Part shown: positions 1 to 10,194 of the stretch, piece after piece
Position numbering within the stretch: the stretch's first letter is position 1
Layout: every line of letters begins with the position of its first letter
Assembly (NCBI GenBank): GCA_002633025.1
Contig: NMRB01000161.1
Coordinates: forward strand, 417,739 to 481,738
Source: Notospermus geniculatus
Lineage: Eukaryota; Nemertea; Pilidiophora; Heteronemertea; Lineidae
Length of the DNA stretch: 64,000 nt
Direction of reading: 5' to 3'
Program-made: the position numbers and the translations under genes
The notes under the pieces: model-generated
Database searches by the model: none
What the model was told of the DNA's origin: nothing
What the model saw: the letters and a program-made list of their open reading frames with translations, nothing else

Positions 1-262
1 ATCCACAGTAAATAATCCCAAAAAGTTCCTTTGAATAATTAAAACAGGCCATTAATTAACATCGCTTCGGTTTGTAAGACTGGTTGGCAACCACCATGTT
101 GAAATTCCAAAGGCGATATGCAGCCAATCAGAATCCGTCTTGCATATCGCCTTTGGAATTTCAACATGGTGGTTGCCAACCAGTCTTACAAACCGAAGCG
201 ATGTTAATTAATGGCCTGTTTTAATTATTCAAAGGAACTTTTTGGGATTATTTACTGTGGAT
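1..262. repeat. Near-perfect 262-bp inverted repeat (foldback)
   Basis: Positions 1-122 are the reverse complement of 141-262, with an 18-base spacer at 123-140; each outer end reads atccacagtaaataatccc on its own strand. No mismatch was seen in the arms. It begins at the first base of the window, so its true left end and any target-site duplication cannot be judged. It has no coding capacity. It may be a foldback MITE, or an inverted join made in assembly. The arms are more alike than those of most other hairpins in the window, which suggests recent origin or an artefact. Confidence 0.85.
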
Positions 263-1290
263 ATGTACAGTATACAATGTGGAGACTACGGTGAAGGTAG
301 GTTTTTGTGAAAATATTGATATTTTTTGGTGAAAATCTGGGCTTGAAGTGAGAAGTCGAAAAAAACGTGATGTCCTTGTCTAATATATATACCCCTAGGG
401 GCCATCCTCGCCCTCGGTTGAGCCAACCTCCTGTGGGGCAGCTGGCCTGTCTACTCATGTACTATTAATTAGGCCTGATGATATTACAGTATCATAGATA
501 TGCTTATTCAGCAATACAAAAATGGACGAAAGCGGCCATGTCATGAATTTGAAATCTGGACAGTGTGTGTGTAGTTGGTTGTTGGGTCATAAATCCGGTA
601 ATTGGATGCATGATGAAGCACTACGATTGCTGTACAAAAGTTCTATAAACATAACCTAAATTCGGACATGTGGCAAAAAAACAGTCAAATCGGCCACAGC
701 ATTCACGAAAAAAGTCACCTTGTGCCGTATATAATAGTATCAATGATTTAAACTTTATTTGGGGACAGAGAATTTGTCGGATTATTTCATGCCAGGCACA
801 TTTTTACAAGATTTTTCCTGAATTAAATTTCAAATCCGCCACTGGCAATTGGCACTTTATCAGATATACTACCGTAACATTGCTCGTCAAAACACAGATT
901 TTGCAACGTCATCACACCAGTCTATTTTTAGAATTCCACGTGCGTTTTTGTTGCGTTGCGGACCGGTCCCGCTTTGCGTCTTTTGGCGGGTACCTTTTGG
1001 CGCGAATATTTCCGTTTATTTCATAAATCGCAGAAAAGTAGGGACTGTAGGCCTACCTTGTTATCATGTTAACGTGAGATCTTTGGAGCAATAAGTATCC
1101 GCCGACCTGTCACGTTCGTCCGGCGCACTTCCTCCGGGACCTTCCTGTTCCCGCCAAAAATTGTGTAATGTAGCCAGACGCAACTGATTGCCCAACGCGA
1201 ACGTGTGGCATACTAATCGATTACGCAAGACTAGTTTCGTTTTCGGATCATCTTATTGACAGTAGGCCTAATCACTTGTGGTCATCGCCT
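263..1290. other. Intergenic, nothing recognised
   Basis: About 1 kb without a convincing gene or repeat. Open frames at 670-1026 and 849-1094 overlap in different frames, lack splice-site context and resemble no family I know. A single unresolved base ends the stretch at 1291. Confidence 0.5.
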
Positions 1291-1747
1291 NAAAATGTGA
1301 AAGTCTTTCATTATCATTCAAGCAGAAACTTATATCATGATTCAAGAGTTGATAACGTTAACTTCGCCAGCTAAAATGAAGTTCGATCCACTCTAACCTG
1401 CTAATGTATCACATGCATTAAAAACAAGATTTGCATACCAGTTTCGTGTCTTCTTGGTTGGCCAACTTGCCTATCTGTTTCCTTTCTGATGATAATTTGA
1501 TGGCCTTCGCGAGAAAAGAGCAACTGCCGTGTTTTATGAAAAGTCACTGGCGTAGAAATTGATATTTATAGATTTGAAAGAAGTTTAATGTCGTGGAATG
1601 AAAAGTTTCCACAATGTGATATGTTGCAAATAGCATAATATACGGCCTTGTTGTGTACATAGATGACACATCTGAATGGTCATGACTGGTGGACCTCCAA
1701 TTTTAGCATGACAGGTCTCAACAGGGGAGACTCCTGATCCTGGCACC

Positions 1748-2215
1748 ATGCTTGAGAAGAGAGGAAGGGGAGAAAAAATGAGAGGGATGAGTTCAGATGG
1801 AAATGAGAAAAGAAGGATGTGAGGGGGGAAATTAGTTGAGAGGAATGAGTTTAGAGGAAATGAGAAAAGAAGGATGTGAGAGGGAAATGAGTTGAGAAAG
1901 AAGGAAAGGAGATAGAGAAAATGAGAAATTATTTGAGAAGGGAGGAAATGATCGAGTTGAAAAAGAATGGCGAAGAGAGGGGAAATGAATTCAGAGGGAA
2001 TGGAGATGAGAAGGAAATGAGTTGAGAAGGACAATGGAGATGAGGAGGGAAATTAGTTGAGAAAGAATAGGAGATGAGAAGGGAAATGAGTTAGAAGAAA
2101 TGGGGGAGGGGAAATGAGTTGAGATTGAAGTAAGTGGAGATGAGAAGGGAAATGAGCTGAGAAGGAATGGAGATGAGAAGGGAAATGAGTTGAGAAGGAA
2201 AGGAGAGGATACTCA
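1748..2215 (+). repeat. Purine-rich minisatellite (left arm copy)
   Basis: Irregular tandem units of roughly 20-35 bases built from gagaagg, gaaatgag and ttgagaagg. Almost all bases are purines on the plus strand. The reverse-complement copy lies at 3250-3717. A polypurine tract of this length can form triplex or slipped structures. It also creates the false 149-residue open frames on its complement. Confidence 0.8.
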
Positions 2216-3249
2216 GTTTGAACTACAGATGGACAAATTCAGATTTCCTTTGACTTAAGCTGAGACTTTGGCAATAAGAATGCCCACTAGTTTTCAATCT
2301 GGCGAGTGGCCCATAGAGAGCCAACTTACACGAGAAAACTTTCATGTGGCGAGGCGCCTTGAGAAGAAATGAAATACTGAGAAGTTCCTGTGGATACTCA
2401 TCCCTTACTAATCTTTTATCATAAGGTCGCTACATCGATTCTATTAGAGAGGGTCCAATTTACAAATGCTCCAAATAAACGTCATGCACTGACCGGGGCG
2501 CGCAGACACAACTTCCACGCGGTGAAGTAGGCCTACGAAACGATGAGACCAATTAAGCTGACGACAAAGGGCAAAGGAGCAGTAAAAAGTGGGAGGAAGG
2601 GGTCATCCAGGGGACAATGATTTCTTTCACATTGACATTCATGAGATCGGTGCGTTAATCAGATCGACAACGTAGACAGCAGGTTTGGGTCTTCATACCA
2701 TATGAGCGACCGGTGTAAGAGAATCTGTATGCCACGCGATATGTGATGTCCCCCAACAATACATTTACGGATTAAGCGGCACCATTGAATTGGACTCTAG
2801 AGAGACCAAGACCCTTGGCAAAAAAATGCAGGGGGAGATCAAGAAGACGGGGGCATTAGATTCTATCACACCGGTATTCCAGGTGTTTTTAGGGTCGAGA
2901 TATAAGTTAGGCTTACTTCTGCCCAAAGTGCATGCATACTTTCTGGGGCAGGGGGTATTAGTTTTGCCCCGGTCAGTGCATGACGTTTATTTGGAGCATT
3001 TGTAAATGGGACCCTCTCTAATAGAATCGATGTAGCGACCTTATGATAAAAGATTAGTAAGGGATGAGTATCCACAGGAACTTCTCAGTATTTCATTTCT
3101 TCTCAAGGCGCCTCGCCACATGAAAGTTTTCTCGTGTAAGTTGGCTCTCTATGGGCCACTCGCCAGATTGAAAACTAGTGGGCATTCTTATTGCCAAAGT
3201 CTCAGCTTAAGTCAAAGGAAATCTGAATTTGTCCATCTGTAGTTCAAAC

Positions 3250-3717
3250 TGAGTATCCTCTCCTTTCCTTCTCAACTCATTTCCCTTCTCATCTCCATTC
3301 CTTCTCAGCTCATTTCCCTTCTCATCTCCACTTACTTCAATCTCAACTCATTTCCCCTCCCCCATTTCTTCTAACTCATTTCCCTTCTCATCTCCTATTC
3401 TTTCTCAACTAATTTCCCTCCTCATCTCCATTGTCCTTCTCAACTCATTTCCTTCTCATCTCCATTCCCTCTGAATTCATTTCCCCTCTCTTCGCCATTC
3501 TTTTTCAACTCGATCATTTCCTCCCTTCTCAAATAATTTCTCATTTTCTCTATCTCCTTTCCTTCTTTCTCAACTCATTTCCCTCTCACATCCTTCTTTT
3601 CTCATTTCCTCTAAACTCATTCCTCTCAACTAATTTCCCCCCTCACATCCTTCTTTTCTCATTTCCATCTGAACTCATCCCTCTCATTTTTTCTCCCCTT
3701 CCTCTCTTCTCAAGCAT
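3250..3717 (-). repeat. Purine-rich minisatellite (right arm copy)
   Basis: Reverse complement of the 1748-2215 array, read here as pyrimidine-rich ctcatttccct words. It belongs to the right arm of the large inverted repeat. Confidence 0.8.
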
Positions 3718-4654
3718 GGTGCCAGGATCAGGAGTCTCCCCTGTTGAGACCTGTCATGCTAAAATTGGAGGTCCACCAGTCATGACCATTCAGATGTGTC
3801 ATCTATGTACACAACAAGGCCGTATATTATGCTATTTGCAACATATCACATTGTGGAAACTTTTCATTCCACGACATTAAACTTCTTTCAAATCTATAAA
3901 TATCAATTTCTACGCCAGTGACTTTTCATAAAACACGGCAGTTGCTCTTTTCTCGCGAAGGCCATCAAATTATCATCAGAAAGGAAACAGATAGGCAAGT
4001 TGGCCAACCAAGAAGACACGAAACTGGTATGCAAATCTTGTTTTTAATGCATGTGATACATTAGCAGGTTAGAGTGGATCGAACTTCATTTTAGCTGGCG
4101 AAGTTAACGTTATCAACTCTTGAATCATGATATAAGTTTCTGCTTGAATGATAATGAAAGACTTTCACATTTTGCGATCCATTGAACCATCTTATACGTT
4201 CTATTTGGCTTGGGAGGAATTCTATACCCCTCCTGCCTATGTGAGGACCAAGACTATTTCATTCTGGTTTGAAAATACAACATTGTCCTGAAAAGAATTC
4301 AGCTATATATCAAAGTGTCCATAAAATCGTACGATAAAAGACCCCAATTCCTTGTAGGCATTCAAGTTTGGGAATGTCTGTAGGCGTCTCAACATGCCTC
4401 ATGGTAGGGCGGCATTCCCACTTAACTTATTGAGGGGAAAATTCAAAATTGCCAACTCTCGTCCAGGTCAGTGCACGACTGATTACAACGATGATATTCA
4501 TCACTGGGAACCACAAGACCTCAGGAAGACGCAGGAATTTTTGATCAGAGAATCCAAATTTCTTCCCCGGTTGGACATGCTTGTCTGCATGGCATTATAA
4601 GCATGAGACAGTGTGTCCTCCCTCGGAATGAAAGTTATGTCATCATGAGTCAGC

Positions 4655-5052
4655 AAGGTCGAAGTATGGAGGTCACCCAGGAAGGTCACGGTATGGAGGT
4701 CATAGAGCAAGGTCATGCTGCAGTGGGCACAAAAAGGTCAGAGCCTTGAGACGACACAACATCACAGTGGACTATTTCAGACATGGAGGTCATCCAGCCG
4801 GAGGTCACACTACTCAGGTCATCAGATAGGTCATCGAGCAAGGTCAAACTACATGTATAAAAGGTCACTAAAGGTCAAACCACAGGGGTCATGGTGAGAA
4901 TGAAACGGTAGATGTTATGGATCAACAGTTGGGTGAACTCCAAAGTACAGCTAGTAATCTTGAAATATTTGACATATCATGAATCAAGGTCAAAAGTGAG
5001 AGGTCAAGGAGCAAGGTCAAATTATCGGTCCTTTAAAGTGAAGTGAAGGTCA
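4655..5052 (+). repeat. Array of AGGTCA half-site words
   Basis: I counted 16 exact AGGTCA words on the plus strand, from 4670-4675 to 5047-5052, plus near matches (aggtcg, gggtca). Spacing is irregular, mostly 10-30 bases. Near 4860 two copies lie four bases apart (AGGTCA-ctaa-AGGTCA), the DR4 layout bound by thyroid-hormone/LXR-type nuclear receptor dimers. Near 4985 one copy is extended to TCAAGGTCA, the form preferred by ERR/SF-1-type monomers. AGGTCA is the known nuclear-receptor half-site. Whether this is regulatory or a decayed minisatellite cannot be decided from sequence. Confidence 0.7.
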
Positions 5053-5758
5053 TGGTAAAGCTGAAGTGGTAGAGGAATGAGTACAACTGGTACCCACATA
5101 TTTGACAAAAACAAAAACATGTTTGATTTTGATGATTCCAGCAGGTTTTAATGTGACATTTTGCATGAGTCTTATATAGCAGTGGAGACAGATTCTACAT
5201 GCAAACAACGCCACCAAGTAGCTTGCCCACAATAATGATAATGGTGATATATACACATAAAGATGACCGATGAGATTCCTCTGAACAATTTTCTCCACAC
5301 CACTGACCATCTTCACGAGAGAGTACCCTGTAGAGTGCATAATAATTCTGCAACGATGACCTCAGGTGTATTGAAGATAGTTCAGCTTTAACTGAAAGAT
5401 TGCAACAGATCAGGCCAAATAACAGGACAATGGGTCATAGGCCTATGAAAAAGACTAGCAAATGCTTTTACTTCACATTTGTACAGATTGCCTAGTCCTT
5501 TTGTACTGCAAAATTCAGTAAAAGCATTTACTAGTCTTTATTCATATGACCAATTGAGTACATTTCAAACACGCACAAATAGTTGAAACTGCACTGTCAT
5601 GTAATTTTGTGTCAAATTTGATATTTCAGGTCGTTAATTCACAACTGATTTGAAATGTATAAGAGAACAGTTTCTTGATTTCACAAGTTCAATGCTGCCT
5701 CTGTGCTAATCTTGCATCAAAACTCGTGTAGGCCTACATTTTCACAAGGGTAGGCTTA
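5053..5758. other. Intergenic, nothing recognised
   Basis: No gene or clear repeat. The 96-residue minus-strand open frame at 5050-5340 has no recognisable domain. Confidence 0.4.
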
Positions 5759-5986
5759 GGGCCGTATTCTAGAAGCTTCTTCAACTCTAAGGCTTACCTT
5801 TACATGTAGCTACTGTTTGCAGGGCAGGCCCCGGTTGAGATCGAAAATTTGCGAAATTCGGAGACGACTTTACTTGTACTATCATTTTGTGTGTCGTTTT
5901 TTGTGCTCTACGTTGGATATAATATGTTTGCAGGGCAGAATACAAAAGTGTTCCTTAGAGTTAAGGAGGCTTCTGGAATACGGGCC
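5759..5986. mobile_element. Hairpin MITE, GGGCCGTATTC ends
   Basis: The left arm (5759-5791) reads gggccgtattctagaagctt and continues to aactctaagg. The right arm (about 5953-5986) is its imperfect reverse complement, ending gaatacgggcc. About 228 bp, no coding capacity. The ends match those of the 37135-37243 and 37244-37385 elements (GGNCC-TATTCA), so these three form one small family. Confidence 0.7.
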
Positions 5987-6559
5987 TACATTGTCATAGA
6001 GGCCTACAAGTGAATTTCCTACTGGATATGTTTTTGAACAATTAAGCCATAAATTATAGGCTTATGTGTTGAAATACAGGTGCTGTCTGAGTCACAGTTT
6101 AAATAACTAATGAATATGGAAATGAGGAACACAGATCCAGCCTTCAGAATTTCTGAACAGGCTTTTACCGGTAGGCCTCTGTCGTTAGGGAAATGAAATG
6201 ACAAGACAGAGAGTGGTACACTACAGTGAAATCTGGTGGCAAAGATATTTGATGAAACTGAAATGATTTATTTTGTTTCATTTAACTTTTAACTATTAGT
6301 GCCCAAGGATTTGGGAATTTAAAGACCTTACAATACAATACAGATAGATCAAGTTCTCATAACACATTTCCTGAACAGAACCAGGCCTTTATGTTCCCTA
6401 ATTTGGGCTATTTCTGTTTACGGTGGTATGGGGCCTTTGGCCCCATCAGAGTGCCGAAGACGTGATTGGGGGGAGCGTGAGGGGGGGTGTCCCCCACTTT
6501 AGAAATTTTTTGAAAATAGAGGATAAAAGACGCCATTTCCAGGCATCTGAGATTCCCAT

Positions 6560-6970
6560 TTAACTCTTTGAGTGCCGGAAATACAGGGTTTAGACCACTT
6601 TTCCCATCAAAATTTCAGGCAAAAAAAAATTCAGATAGACACCCCAAACTGGCCTCATAATGTTTGTTTCTACTTCTTCTTTCAAAAAAACAATCATGAA
6701 AGCAGAATTTGTGGGGGGAACATTTTCTAAAAAGTGATCACAAAAACTGTATTTTTGGCAAAAAATGCCAATTTTTGCCACAAAATGAGGTGCAGCACAA
6801 CCACCAAGCCTCCCACAGTCCCAAACACCACACAATTCCATTGCCCACAGTCAGAGAGCCATTTAGAACAGTATTAGAGATTGGTGAGACATCTGGTGTT
6901 CATCTGGTGAACTGAAATGTCCCTAAAACACAGTGACGTACCAGTACGTCTTTGGCACTCAAAGAGTTAA
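6560..6970. mobile_element. TTAA-flanked TIR element (piggyBac-like MITE)
   Basis: TTAA at 6560-6563 is followed by ctctttgagtgcc. At the right end ggcactcaaagag is followed by TTAA at 6967-6970. The 13-base TIRs match exactly. TTAA target duplication with CyCTTT-type ends is typical of piggyBac-like elements. The ~400-bp interior has no transposase frame, so this is a non-autonomous copy. An element with similar ends lies at 32494-32722. Confidence 0.75.
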
Positions 6971-8192
6971 ATGTAAAACAAGACTCAAATTTGGGCGCCC
7001 TTAATTTGGGCTCCAACATTAAACGTTGTTAATTTGGGGGAATATAAAGGCCTGAGAACGCGACAAAATTACAAAATGAAACAGTAAGAAGGAGATATTT
7101 TATGAGTTGATAAGTAAAATCATTGTTAAAACACTGAAACTAACAACAAGATTGACGAAAACAATATCAAGGCTGCCAATTGTTCTGAATGAAACCTTAT
7201 TTCTCGGTTGAAATTGCCGGTACTCCTGCCATAACACAAATTGAGAATGATAATTTTCAAGACCAAAATTTGACAACTTTGGTTACGGTACACTGAATCA
7301 GAATGATTTCTATTTGTCACCAACATCATTAGCCTTAGGGAACAAATTACCAAGAAAAACCATATGTTAGGGGCATCCTTTTTGATGAACTTTAAAATTA
7401 CATCGAAATATAAACATTCTAACCTACCCTGACTACAAAATATTGCTAATTCAAAATGATAGTCTAAATTTTCTAGAAAAGTTTTGGCACTATAAATATC
7501 CCTAATCACAATTCGTAATCAATCCCGCACGATACATGGAACCTTCCTGATTTCTAGATTTCAACATGATAGCTAACGTACAATGAATTTTGAAAACAAG
7601 ATGAATAATTTATGCAAATGATCAAAATCTCAACATTTCGATAATTTTTGATTTTTGGGAAATATTGAAAACAGACAAAATGACCTTGAACTTGGCAAAA
7701 TCTCCACAGTTTAACAACAATTGAAATTTATCGATATTTTTGAAAATTTTACCTTAAATGATGTGAAAGTGTAGCACTTCACAATGAGATCAACGCATGA
7801 CATACTGAATACACCACCACTCAGCGATAGCATACCAACTTGCCCTTAGCAACAGTTACCTAGGCAACATCATTTGCATCCAATAACAACACACCATGGC
7901 AACAATGCATCAGTCGCTCTAGTTACCATCGAATTTTAGTATTTATACTTTAATAGCTACTTCAAGATCAAAAGCAACAGTCAGAGTTTCAGCATAGCAC
8001 ATTTAAACTTTTTGGAGTTCAGTTAAATTAAATTCTTCTGGTAACACTACAGAAACACGTTGGCCTAGTTACTCATAACACTACATTGAAACTGCAGTTG
8101 ATCTGCATAAAAGTAGTTTTCTTCAAAGAAGAACATTAGAAATGCTAGGATTCTGAGCCCCCACCAAGGGTTTGGTTTCTATACTATACTAT
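6971..8192. other. Intergenic, nothing recognised
   Basis: AT-rich stretch. The 127-residue minus-strand frame 7126-7509 has no recognisable domain and low-complexity composition, and I do not regard it as a gene. Confidence 0.4.
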
Positions 8193-8272
8193 ACAGGGTG
8201 TATCACATAAAACTGCCAGGACTGACAATGTCCCACAGAGATTAGAACTGCATTTATTTTGACACACCCTGT
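8193..8272. mobile_element. Possible 80-bp TIR element (acagggtgt ends)
   Basis: acagggtgt at 8193-8201 and acaccctgt at 8264-8272 form matching nine-base inverted ends around an 80-bp interval. The sequence acagggtg also forms the ends of the hairpin at 12366-12459. With so short a TIR this is only a candidate. Confidence 0.4.
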
Positions 8273-8542
8273 CAATACTTACATGTGCCTACACAACTTC
8301 GAAAAAAACCCACTCTAACCATATCTCCATGAGTTACACTGGTGCTAGTGAATGCTGATTACATACGCGGCTATCCACTGCTTATCTACGCAGTGCAAGT
8401 ACATGTTTAATCAATTAGCATATTCTATGAGATTTAAATTACTTCGGTGAACCAGTCACCACGCGGACATCAAGTATTTATAAAGCAAGTGATATGATGC
8501 TTGAAACAGAGAAATGCCTACCCTTTTTCCAGAAAAAGAGGG

Positions 8543-8680
8543 TATAGAGGCTATGCACTGACGTCATCAATGGGTATGACGCCACGGAGCACATGGTAAG
8601 ATGCACTGCGTCAGCATGTCACTACGTTCCATCCAACATGGCGTCACCTCGCTGATGACATCACGTGCATAGCCTCTATA
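8543..8680. mobile_element. TATAGAGG-ended MITE with CRE-like words
   Basis: tatagaggctatgcac starts the left end (8543) and gtgcatagcctctata closes the right end (8680). Inside are tgacgtca at about 8560 and tgacatca, plus the string ccaacatggcg. The same layout occurs twice in tandem at 41479-41792, so this is a dispersed family. TA-flanked short palindromic ends suggest a Tc1/mariner-type non-autonomous element; this is an inference. Confidence 0.7.
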
Positions 8681-9835
8681 TTGTACAACCATTGCTGTCG
8701 ATGCCCGACTGACTTTGATGAAAATGGAAGCGAAGCAATATCACCCTGGTGTTGACACTAAAATTGAAGTCACGTGTGGATGCTCAATGGTGCTATATGC
8801 TTTTGTGCATTGGGAGGGACTCATAACTTGACCATTTCAGTGCCAGAGCATTTTTGTCTGGGCTAGTTTGAATGCCAAGCCTGGCTAAAGCGGTAAAATG
8901 ATGTCATTGCTGTGATGCACATTGTTACGCAATCTCACTTGAAAACAGCATCATGGTGTCACAGCATTCTGCGTCACTACATGCTGTCCCGCTATAGATG
9001 AATTGCAGAAAACGAATTAGTTCATCATCACAGCAATGCCATCAAAGTCAAACCATACATCATAATGTCATTTTGCCTGACGAATGAGTCAAAAGATGTG
9101 GTCGCAACAATCGGTGATCAAAATGGCATTATGACGTCTGGTTTGAGTTTGACCTAATTCTATTTCTGCACCTCATCTATACCGGGAATGGGCACCGAAG
9201 TGGTTAAAAGAGATGATGATGGCCTGAGTGTGATTCCAACAAAGCAAGCACCCGTGATCTTAGTTATTCGCTGACCATCAGAGCGGTATAGCTTCGATTC
9301 CATCATCAGTGTTCATCACTTGCAACAAATGACCCTTAGCAATCCATGAACAGCACATGATATGCAAATCAAATCCTGAATGTAAACAATAATTTAGACG
9401 CGATACTGCAGCCGACAGGCGAAGACTTTACATATACATACATTGTATGTCGATATTACAGTCCGTTACACAAAGCACATAACATGAAAGAAAATCACAT
9501 CAAGAGAAAGATTTCCTGTGTCCCGAGTAGTATTTAGTAAAGATACACACACAGTACTACCAATCTGTGAATCTAGAAATACAATTATGATGGTCCGTAG
9601 AGCCACACATATGAATACGTCCCCTTGACCAAGCCTCCAAATTCTCAGGACGATAAGGCATTCAAAAACTGAAATGACTCTGCAGAAGGACCTCAGTTTT
9701 GTCGGTCCTAGGGAGGAGCAACAGCCCCTGCTCCCACTAAAGCAGGGCCCTGTCAGTTGACCTTTTCCGACGTCAGATTTGGGTAAACCCAATATTGGAC
9801 CCATTCTCATATCTCAGTACAACTTTACTTACGAG
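8681..9835. other. Intergenic with one imperfect hairpin
   Basis: No gene recognised. At 9046-9153 the sequence around gtcaaaccatacatcataat is followed by an imperfect inverted copy (attatgacgtctggtttg), with arms of about 33 bases, possibly an old MITE. The 114-residue minus-strand frame 9466-9810 lies just downstream of the TRIM gene and has no recognisable domain. Confidence 0.4.
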
Positions 9836-9870
9836 TTCAGAAGTAACTCCTACCAGGAGTTACTTCTGAA
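9836..9870. repeat. Perfect short hairpin, 16-base arms
   Basis: ttcagaagtaactcct (9836-9851), spacer acc, then the exact reverse complement (9855-9870). It lies about 330 bp beyond the stop of the minus-strand TRIM gene, so it could fall in that gene's 3' untranslated region and fold in RNA. Confidence 0.6.
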
Positions 9871-10194
9871 AATATCATGCCTGTACATTGCACACCTTAA
9901 ACATCCACCTAACAAGTGAGTTTATGTGACATAATTTCATAAATCTTGTGCTAAGTCATCTCTTAAGGTTTTTCAGATGGTCACAAAAATGTATCAAAAC
10001 TCTGTTTATCTCAACGTGATGTCACTTTCTTAGAAAATGGAAATTTAATTGGTCCTTATTGGAGGCAGCAACTTTTGAGACTGGTGTATAAAGATTGTGC
10101 TCCATCTTTAATCAAAAGCAAAGTAGTGTCTCCACCTATCACCCAAAACTAAAACTGTCATTTAAGAACCATTTTTGCCTAATGATTACTTTAT

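Larger units (their letters stand above)
1292..4173. repeat. Large inverted repeat: two ~1.2-kb arms, 466-bp spacer
   Basis: Positions 1292-2499 are the reverse complement of 2966-4173 (paired positions sum to 5465). Both ends of the match were followed by eye and one mismatch was seen, at 2457/3008. The 450-bp open frames 1585-2034 (minus) and 3431-3880 (plus) translate identically, so the arms are essentially identical there. The left arm starts exactly one base after the single N at 1291. That makes an assembly-made inverted join, or two inverted haplotype copies, a serious alternative to a real palindrome. The spacer 2500-2965 holds no recognised feature. Confidence 0.85.

Noticed and set aside
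1585-2034. 149-codon open frame on the minus strand, repeated at 3431-3880 on the plus strand
   Set aside because: It is a translation of the pyrimidine-rich strand of a minisatellite, duplicated by the inverted repeat. The Ser/Phe/Leu-rich composition follows from the repeat.
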